From assembly GCA_052387675.1 (NCBI GenBank), contig JBQTIY010000009.1:124001-188000 (forward strand): a stretch of 64,000 nucleotides of DNA, given 5' to 3'. Positions 58,257-64,000 of this stretch are shown here, one piece after another. Source of the stretch: JBQTIY01 sp052387675. Lineage in GTDB: Bacteria > Planctomycetota > B15-G4. Under the pieces are notes generated by a model that did not search any database, was not told where the DNA came from, and was given only the letters and a program-made list of their open reading frames with translations. The position numbers and the translations under genes are program-made. Within the stretch, counting starts at the first letter, position 1, and every line of letters begins with the position of its first letter.

Positions 58257-59918
58257 ATGTTCCGCAGCACCCTCTCGCTGTCCCTGGCCCTTGCGGCCCT
58301 TTCAACCCCTCTTGCAGCCCAGGACGACCTCGGCGAGGTGCTGATCCATAAGAAGATCAGCTCGATCGACGGCACCTTCTCGGGCGGCCTCGACAACGGC
58401 GATCTGTTCGGCGGGGCCATTGCAGCTCTCGGTGACCTCGATGGCGATGGCATCGGCGACTACGCCGTCGGCGCCATTCGCGATGACGATGGCGGCACCG
58501 ATGCGGGCGCAGTTTGGATTCTCTTCCTGCGCGCCAACGGGACCGTGAAGTCTTTCCAGAAGATCAGCGCCCTAGAGGGCGGCTTGGTTGGCCCGGTAGC
58601 GGCCGGCGATGCCTTTGGCGTTTCGCTAGCTGCTTTGGGCGATTTGGATAGTGACGGCGTGCGCGACCTAGCGGTCGGTTCCTTCCTGGACGACAGCGGT
58701 GGCCCCAACCGTGGTGCGGTCTACGTTCTCTTCCTCAATGCCAACGGCACCGTCAAGGCTGAACAAAAGATCAGTTCGACGAGCGGTGGCTTGGGGACTC
58801 CGCTGGATGACGAAGATCGCTTTGGCCACGCCCTGGCCCGGCTTTCGCCCACCCGAATCGCTGTAGGAATTCTCTTCGATGATGATGGCGGCGCTGACCG
58901 TGGGGCCGTTTTGATTCTAGACCTCACCACCACGACCGGAATGGTCGCCGGTGAGGCCAAGATCAGCAGCACCGCCGGTGGCTTCGGTGGAGTCCTGGAC
59001 GACGGCGACTGGTTCGGAACAGCCTTGGCGGATGCCGGAGACATCAACGGCGACACAAACACTGACCTACTCGTGGGCGCCCGGAAGGACGATGACGGCG
59101 GCACCGACCGTGGTGCGCTGTGGGTCCTTTTCCTCGACGCGGGAGGCGCTGTTCTCGGCCAATCAAAGATTAGTCATGGGAACGGCGGTTTCTCAGGCAG
59201 TCTGGCCAATCTCGACGCCTTTGGAACCTCCGCGGCGAAATTGGGCGAAGTCGGCGGCGACACCGTTGTGGCCGTGGGCTGCCCGTTCCAAGATGACGGT
59301 GGCACCGACCGTGGTGCGTTGTGGCTGCTCTTCCTGGATTCGACTGGGACTTGCACGAATAGCCTCAAGATCAGCGATACCGTTGGGAACTTCGCAGGGC
59401 AACTCGCCAACAGCGATCAGTTCGGATACGCCCTGGTTGCTCGTGACGACGCCAATGAGCAGTTCGGCTTCGCTGATCTGATCGTGGGTGCGCGTTTCGC
59501 AGACAACGGTGGTGCCGATCGCGGCCGCGTTCACCTCTTGCGCATCAGCGAGGGCCCCTTCACCGACCTTGGAAATGGTCTGCTCGGTAGCAACGGCATG
59601 CCGGAACTCACCGGCACCGGGACCTTGGTCGCGGGCACGGCCATGTCGATCAATCTGGTCAGCGCGAAGCAGAGTGCCTCTGCCGCCTTGGTCGTCGGGA
59701 TCTCGAACCTCTACGCCAACTTCAAGGGTGGCGTCATGGTGGGTGACCCCTTGATCATTTTCTCGGGCCTGACGACGACCCCCTCGGGTACGGCCACTCT
59801 GGGAACCCCCAGCTTCCCCTCGGGACTTTCGTTGTTCACCATGTACTTCCAGTACTGGATCACAGAGAGCCCGGGCGTGTTCTCTGCCAGCAACGGCTTG
59901 GCGATGACGGCCCCCTAA
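58257..59918 (+). CDS. Secreted FG-GAP repeat protein (copy 1)
   Basis: ATG 58257 follows GGAGG by 7 bases. The signal peptide (TLSLSLALAALSTPLAAQ) is cleaved before DDLGEV. The rest has about seven copies of an FG-GAP/integrin-alpha-like unit of about 55-60 residues, each with DGDGIGDYAVGA-type calcium loops (D-x-D-x-D-G) and G-A-V-W-I-L-F-L strands. The last 120 residues form a separate beta-rich domain. It should be an exported beta-propeller, perhaps adhesive. The paralogue at 60161-61840 shares the layout and length. Confidence 0.88.
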   Translation: MFRSTLSLSLALAALSTPLAAQDDLGEVLIHKKISSIDGTFSGGLDNGDLFGGAIAALGDLDGDGIGDYAVGAIRDDDGGTDAGAVWILFLRANGTVKSFQKISALEGGLVGPVAAGDAFGVSLAALGDLDSDGVRDLAVGSFLDDSGGPNRGAVYVLFLNANGTVKAEQKISSTSGGLGTPLDDEDRFGHALARLSPTRIAVGILFDDDGGADRGAVLILDLTTTTGMVAGEAKISSTAGGFGGVLDDGDWFGTALADAGDINGDTNTDLLVGARKDDDGGTDRGALWVLFLDAGGAVLGQSKISHGNGGFSGSLANLDAFGTSAAKLGEVGGDTVVAVGCPFQDDGGTDRGALWLLFLDSTGTCTNSLKISDTVGNFAGQLANSDQFGYALVARDDANEQFGFADLIVGARFADNGGADRGRVHLLRISEGPFTDLGNGLLGSNGMPELTGTGTLVAGTAMSINLVSAKQSASAALVVGISNLYANFKGGVMVGDPLIIFSGLTTTPSGTATLGTPSFPSGLSLFTMYFQYWITESPGVFSASNGLAMTAP

Positions 59919-59989
59919 GGCCGGGCCCACTGACCGTGGGCGGTCGGTAATCCGTCGGTAATCCGAGGCCGCTAACCTCGGAACCCGTC

Positions 59990-60028
59990 CTGTAGTCCCC
60001 AGGACGCTTGTCGTCCTGGGGACTACAG
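59990..60028. terminator. Strong perfect hairpin between the two FG-GAP genes
   Basis: CTGTAGTCCCCAGGACG (59990-60006) pairs perfectly over 17 bases with CGTCCTGGGGACTACAG (60012-60028) around a 5-base loop. It follows the first FG-GAP gene by about 70 bases and is a likely terminator, though without a long T run. Upstream is a tandem GGTAATCCG duplication (59946-59964). Confidence 0.6.
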
Positions 60029-60160
60029 CGTTTCAAGGAACTCCTTGAGGCCGTACTCGCTCTGTGTCGAAGACAGGGCCGGTGTTGCGTCTGAGCGCGC
60101 CGCCATTCGTTCTCGGCGCCGATCCCAAACTTCCCTGATCATCCAATGGAGAGAGACATC

Positions 60161-61840
60161 GTGACGATTCCCCGTGGCATCACCCGTTCCTTGCCGCTTC
60201 TCGCTGTCGGCCTGCTTACTGGAACCGTGCCCTTGATGGCGCAGTCCCTGCCCGGCGACGTGTTGACGACTAGCCGAATCAGCTCGAGCGTCGGCGGTTT
60301 CGTGAATGACCTTGGCGATGGCGACCTCTTCGGTGGCGCGGTCGCTCCCCTCGGCGATCTGGACGGAGACGGTGTCCGAGACGTCGCAGTGGGTGCCATG
60401 CGCCATGATGCCGGGGGCACGGATCGCGGAGCTGTGTGGATTCTGTTCCTCAACGCTGACGACAGCGTTAAGGCCTCCACCAAGATCAGCAGCACGTCCG
60501 GCGGCCTTGTGGGCCCGCTAGCCGATGGCGATCACTTCGGCGTTTCGCTGGCAGGCCTCGGTGACCTGGACGGCGACAACATCACTGACCTAGCCGTTGG
60601 TGCCTATCTGGCCGACCACGGCGGTGTCGATCGCGGTGCGGTTTATGTGCTCTTCCTCAATGCCAACGGAACCGTCAAGGCCGAGCAAGTCATCAGCAGC
60701 ACGGCAGGAGGCTTCGGTGGCGTACTCGACAACGATGACCGCTTTGGTCTGAGCTTGGCGAATCTCTCCAATGGCCGGCTCGCCGTGGGTACGGGCTTCG
60801 ATGACGACGCCGGTCCGGACCGCGGCGCCGTGTGGCTCGTAGACCTGGCCGCCAATGGGACCGTCACCTCCTTCGGGAAGATCAGTGCGACCTCTGGTGG
60901 GTTTGGCGGCGTTCTCGATGACCAGGACTGGTTCGGGAGCGCGGTGGCCTCGGCTCGCGACCTGGATAGTGATGGTGTCATCGATCTCTTCGTGGGCGCC
61001 AGGCAGGATGACGATGGTGGTTCCAACCGCGGCGCCTTGTGGGTGCTACTCCTGAATGCCAACAAGACGGTGAAGGCCTCGACCAAGATTAGTGCGTCCA
61101 GCGGCGGATTCACCGGCGCGCTCGACAACACCGACAACTTCGGTGCCTCCGTCTGCCTCCTTGGTGACTACGACGGCGACGGCAAGCGCGATGCGGCCGT
61201 CGGAGCCTCCGGTGACGACGACGGTGGCCTAAACCGCGGCGCGGTTTGGATTCTGCACCTAGCTGCTGACGGGACCGTGCTCGGCCACAGCAAGTTGAGC
61301 AGCCAGGTTGGAAACGTTACGGGCCCCCTCGCAGACGGTGACCAGTTCGGCTACTCGATCGCGTGGCTCGACGGCAACTATGGCCTGGGCGATGCGCTGG
61401 TCGGCCAGCGTTTCGCTGACGATGGCGGCGCGGATCGTGGCGCTGTAACTTCGTTGCGCCTGAGCCATGGCATCTGGACAGACATGCGTCACTTCAAGTC
61501 GGGCAGCGCGGGCGCGCCCGTTCTGACCATGACCGGAACGCTCATCCCGGGCGCGATGGTCAACGTGGGTGTCACTGGCGCAGCCGCCTTCAAGTCCGCA
61601 ATCATTGCCATCGGACTGAATGCGACTGCTGCTCCGTTCGCCTCCGGCGTGATCGTGCCCTCTTTGGACATGCTGCTGGGCGGTTTCGCGACCACGGGCG
61701 CCGGCACCTTGTCGGTCAACGACCGCTTCCCGCCGAACCTGCCTGAGGGCTTCGTCTTCTACACCCAGGTGTGGATCCGCGATCAGGCGGCGGCCTTCGG
61801 CTTCTCCTTGACCAACGCCGTGGCGGGCGCGATGCCCTGA
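60161..61840 (+). CDS. Secreted FG-GAP repeat protein (copy 2)
   Basis: GTG 60161 is preferred: GGAGAG lies 7 bases upstream and the signal peptide (RSLPLLAVGLLTGTVPLMAQ) begins near it; the ATG at 60146 has no ribosome site. The protein has the same series of FG-GAP units as its neighbour (DLDGDGVRDVAVGA, DRGAVWILFLNADDSVK) and a similar C-terminal beta domain. The two are clear tandem paralogues. A terminator follows at 61877. It is probably surface-exposed; ligand unknown. Confidence 0.88.
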   Translation: MTIPRGITRSLPLLAVGLLTGTVPLMAQSLPGDVLTTSRISSSVGGFVNDLGDGDLFGGAVAPLGDLDGDGVRDVAVGAMRHDAGGTDRGAVWILFLNADDSVKASTKISSTSGGLVGPLADGDHFGVSLAGLGDLDGDNITDLAVGAYLADHGGVDRGAVYVLFLNANGTVKAEQVISSTAGGFGGVLDNDDRFGLSLANLSNGRLAVGTGFDDDAGPDRGAVWLVDLAANGTVTSFGKISATSGGFGGVLDDQDWFGSAVASARDLDSDGVIDLFVGARQDDDGGSNRGALWVLLLNANKTVKASTKISASSGGFTGALDNTDNFGASVCLLGDYDGDGKRDAAVGASGDDDGGLNRGAVWILHLAADGTVLGHSKLSSQVGNVTGPLADGDQFGYSIAWLDGNYGLGDALVGQRFADDGGADRGAVTSLRLSHGIWTDMRHFKSGSAGAPVLTMTGTLIPGAMVNVGVTGAAAFKSAIIAIGLNATAAPFASGVIVPSLDMLLGGFATTGAGTLSVNDRFPPNLPEGFVFYTQVWIRDQAAAFGFSLTNAVAGAMP

Positions 61841-61876
61841 GTTCGAAGCAGCGCGAGACACTCTTCACTCGCCATT

Positions 61877-61926
61877 TGCGCGCGGTGCACTCTTTCCGGA
61901 GAGTGCATCGCGCGCAATGCTTTTTG
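61877..61926 (+). terminator. Rho-independent terminator
   Basis: TGCGCGCGGTGCACTCT (61877-61893) pairs with AGAGTGCATCGCGCGCA (61900-61916), 17 positions with one G-T pair and a 6-base loop. It is followed by ATGCTTTTTGG, a short T run. It ends the second FG-GAP transcript and precedes the glycosyltransferase. Confidence 0.75.
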
Positions 61927-61969
61927 GCGCACTCCAGCCCGAGTCATCGAAGAGAGGAGAGCGGTCGGC

Positions 61970-63130
61970 GTGTCTGCGCGCATCCTGGTCAATGACCGGC
62001 CGCTCTATGTCACGACTTCGGGCGTGCCGGTTTATTTGCGCAGTCTTCTGGCGCATTGGCCCGCCGGCGGACCAGAGACCTGGGGTGTCCTTACGCATGG
62101 CTTGCGGCGGGCCGGGCACTGGCCGGCAGTGAGTGCACGGCACTCCAGCGCGCTGCGTCTCCGGCCGCTCGTGGCGCTGGGTTCGCCGAAGGCTTTGGGA
62201 CGCCAAGTGCCGAACTCAGTCCGCCGCGCACTTCGTCGCGGTTACGCCTGGACAGTGCGCCGCTTGGCGCACAGCAGCAGAAGTCGCGCCTACTTCGAAC
62301 CAAATCACCTAGCAGTCGCTACCGACTTGCCCACGCTCACCGCTTTTCACGATCTGTCGGTCGTGGATCATCCAGAGTGGCACCACGCCGCCCGCGTGAA
62401 GCAGTGGGATCTCGAACTGCCCCAGACGCTGCGAGTGACGCGCCGCTGGGTGACGGCCAGCCAGTTCACTCGCGATCGCTTGGTGCAGAAACTTGGAGTC
62501 TCGCCGGAACGAATCGACGTTGTGCCGATGGCGCCGCGAGTCTTCTCCTCAGAAACCACATCTGGCAGCCGGTACGAACTTCCTGAGCGCTACTTGCTGG
62601 TCGTAGGAACGCTGGAGCCACGTAAGGGATTGCTGACGCTGCTTGATGCCTGGGCGGCGGTCCCGGACACCCGTCGCCGGAACTGTCGCCTTGTCCTCAC
62701 TGGCCCCGTGGGCTGGGGCGACTCCGTCTTTTGGAACTCCCTGGTCGGACACCGAGCGGCACAGGACGTGTTAACCACTGGCTCCGTCGACGAGGCAGCG
62801 CTCGGCCAACTCCTGCGCGGGGCCGTCGCGCTGCTCAGCGCGTCGCGCTACGAGGGCTTCGGTCTGCCGCTCGTTGAGGCTTTTGCGCTCGGGACGCCCG
62901 TGATCTGCTCAGACATTCCGACCTACCGCGAAGTGGCTGGCACGGCAGCTCTGCGCGTGCCGGCCGAGGACGAGGCGGCCTGGGCCCGGGCCATCGGGAG
63001 TGTTCTGGACGATGCAGCGTTGCGCGCAGACCTGGCTGCGGCGGGGACGCGGCAGGTCGCGGCACTGACCTGGAATCAGACGGCCGGCCGCATGGCCGAG
63101 TTGCTGACTCAGCTGGCCTCAGCGGGCTGA
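61970..63130 (+). CDS. Family 4-type glycosyltransferase
   Basis: GTG 61970 follows a GGAGAG site by about 9 bases. The 386-residue protein has the GT-B C-terminal pattern: LLVVGTLEPRKGLLTLLDAW, ASRYEGFGLPLVEAFALGTPVICSDIPTYREVAGTAALRV, with the E-x7-E nucleotide-sugar glutamates (EGFGLPLVE). It should add a hexose to a surface polysaccharide or lipid. It converges with a family 2-type enzyme, and the 3' ends overlap by 22 bases, an unusual antisense overlap. Confidence 0.9.
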   Translation: MSARILVNDRPLYVTTSGVPVYLRSLLAHWPAGGPETWGVLTHGLRRAGHWPAVSARHSSALRLRPLVALGSPKALGRQVPNSVRRALRRGYAWTVRRLAHSSRSRAYFEPNHLAVATDLPTLTAFHDLSVVDHPEWHHAARVKQWDLELPQTLRVTRRWVTASQFTRDRLVQKLGVSPERIDVVPMAPRVFSSETTSGSRYELPERYLLVVGTLEPRKGLLTLLDAWAAVPDTRRRNCRLVLTGPVGWGDSVFWNSLVGHRAAQDVLTTGSVDEAALGQLLRGAVALLSASRYEGFGLPLVEAFALGTPVICSDIPTYREVAGTAALRVPAEDEAAWARAIGSVLDDAALRADLAAAGTRQVAALTWNQTAGRMAELLTQLASAG

Positions 63131-63999
63131 TTTGCTCTCCGCAGCAGCCAGCGCAATTGCCAGCCCAGCATGGACAGCGGCAGCCGGCGGTTGTAGCGCC
63201 AGGCCAGGGCCAAGCCGAGCGGAGCCTTGGCTAGGCGGTTCAGGAGCCGATGCCGCGAGATGGCTAGTCCGCGCGATTCAACGAGGACATGTGCGAGATG
63301 GCGCAGCGGCTGATCGGGGACCCGGCCGAGATGTCGGCTCAGCAGTTCGACGACTTCGCGGGCATGGTCCACGGGGCGGCCCACCGATTTGCTGGCGGGG
63401 TGCAGGCGCGCGCCCGCAAGTGTCTGCGGCAGGTACTGGAAGCGGGCTCCGGCCTTCGCCAGCCGGAGCCAGTACTCGTAATCCATGCAGTAGTGCAGCG
63501 ATTCGTCGAGCCCGCCCAGCTTGGTCACGAGGCGCCGCCGAAAGAAGACGGCGGGCGTGCACAGAAAACAGTGCTCGTACAGCCGTTGCGCGGAAAACGC
63601 TTCGGTTGGATAGCGTTGCAGCACGCGGTCGTGCGCATCGATGTAGTCGGCGTCGCCGTAGAGCACGTCGAGCTGCGGGTCACTGGCAAAGGCTTCGGCA
63701 ATGACGCTCAGTGTGCGGGGGTAATAGACGTCATCCGCGTTGAGCCAGCCGATGACTTCGCCCCGCGCTGCGGCCAGGGCCTTGTTCACGGCCTGTGCCT
63801 GACCTTGGTCTGGTTCGCTCAGCGACTCGACCTGTCCGGCGTATTGCGCCAGAATCGCTTGTGTGTCGTCGCCGCTGCCTCCGTCCCGGACGACGAACTG
63901 CAGCCCCGCGAGACGCTGACCGAGCACGCTCTGTATGGCGCGTTCAATGAACTCGCCCTGCCCAAGGGAGGGCATGACGATCGTGATGCTGCAGGCCAT
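63109..63999 (-). CDS. Family 2-type glycosyltransferase
   Basis: The 296-residue protein begins at ATG 63999, one base from the window end. It shows SITIVMPSLGQGEFIERAIQSVLGQ, the FVVRDGGSGDDT strand and the DADYID/NADDVYY aspartates of the GT-A fold metal site. It is common in cell-surface polysaccharide loci. Its 3' end overlaps the GT4 gene by 22 bases on the other strand. The full gene appears to lie within the window. Confidence 0.9.
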   Translation of the reverse strand: MACSITIVMPSLGQGEFIERAIQSVLGQRLAGLQFVVRDGGSGDDTQAILAQYAGQVESLSEPDQGQAQAVNKALAAARGEVIGWLNADDVYYPRTLSVIAEAFASDPQLDVLYGDADYIDAHDRVLQRYPTEAFSAQRLYEHCFLCTPAVFFRRRLVTKLGGLDESLHYCMDYEYWLRLAKAGARFQYLPQTLAGARLHPASKSVGRPVDHAREVVELLSRHLGRVPDQPLRHLAHVLVESRGLAISRHRLLNRLAKAPLGLALAWRYNRRLPLSMLGWQLRWLLRRANQPAEAS

Positions 64000-64000
64000 G

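Overview
The window is a GC-rich (roughly two-thirds G+C) bacterial chromosome segment. The gene families suggest a Planctomycetota-like organism. These are an MJ0042-type zinc-ribbon protein with a giant coiled coil, a membrane-anchored polyproline protein carrying a terpenoid-toroid (squalene-cyclase-like) domain, secreted FG-GAP repeat proteins, an ECF-type sigma factor translationally coupled to a TPR protein, YHS/TRASH-type metal-binding modules, and a reverse-oriented integron integrase. This is an inference from families; no rRNA is present to confirm it.

Layout. 1-4.1 kb: two secreted/membrane TRASH/YHS-type proteins, a thiolase, and an NqrB/RnfD-like membrane protein with a Sel1 tail. 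4.2-5.7 kb: carbonic anhydrase, a basic unknown and a GNAT acetyltransferase. 5.8-11.4 kb: a minus-strand block of small membrane, secreted and lipoprotein genes of unknown function, several overlapping by 4 bp. 11.6-16.8 kb: a decayed chromosomal integron. It has an integrase pseudogene (16038-16790), an attI-like site, and cassettes A to D on the same strand, with recognisable attC sites. Cassette B is about 2.5 kb and carries five overlapping genes: three small HTH paralogues, a winged-HTH protein and a PD-(D/E)XK nuclease. It is the best candidate for an undescribed system in the window. Cassette D encodes a HEPN-like protein.

16.9-26.6 kb: chromosomal metabolism. A glycosyltransferase, a GNAT protein and a YjdF-like membrane protein are followed by a fatty-acid beta-oxidation cluster (3-hydroxyacyl-CoA dehydrogenase, two cyclophilins, enoyl-CoA hydratase, thiolase) and a single-chain aconitase-superfamily dehydratase. 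26.6-28.5 kb: a type II restriction-modification pair. 28.8-33 kb: a TPR lipoprotein, then a LeuB-type dehydrogenase overlapping a LeuC-like protein that has lost its iron-sulfur cysteines. 33.2-36.5 kb: the zinc-ribbon coiled-coil protein and tRNA-Phe. 36.5-40 kb: ribF, def, a TPR protein and rpsT. 40-46.6 kb: a cell-envelope group (phosphatase, LTA-synthase-like sulfatase-fold enzyme, toroid protein, SurA-like chaperone, SGNH hydrolase).

46.7-53.5 kb: mfd, a fused dGTPase-RNase III gene, peroxiredoxin, bacterioferritin and a Cys-rich lipoprotein. 53.8-58 kb: two PLP enzymes flanking the sigma factor/TPR pair. 58.2-61.9 kb: two tandem paralogous FG-GAP proteins. 62-64 kb: two glycosyltransferases.

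All motif positions were read by eye. Family names rest on recognised motifs, and no database search was possible.
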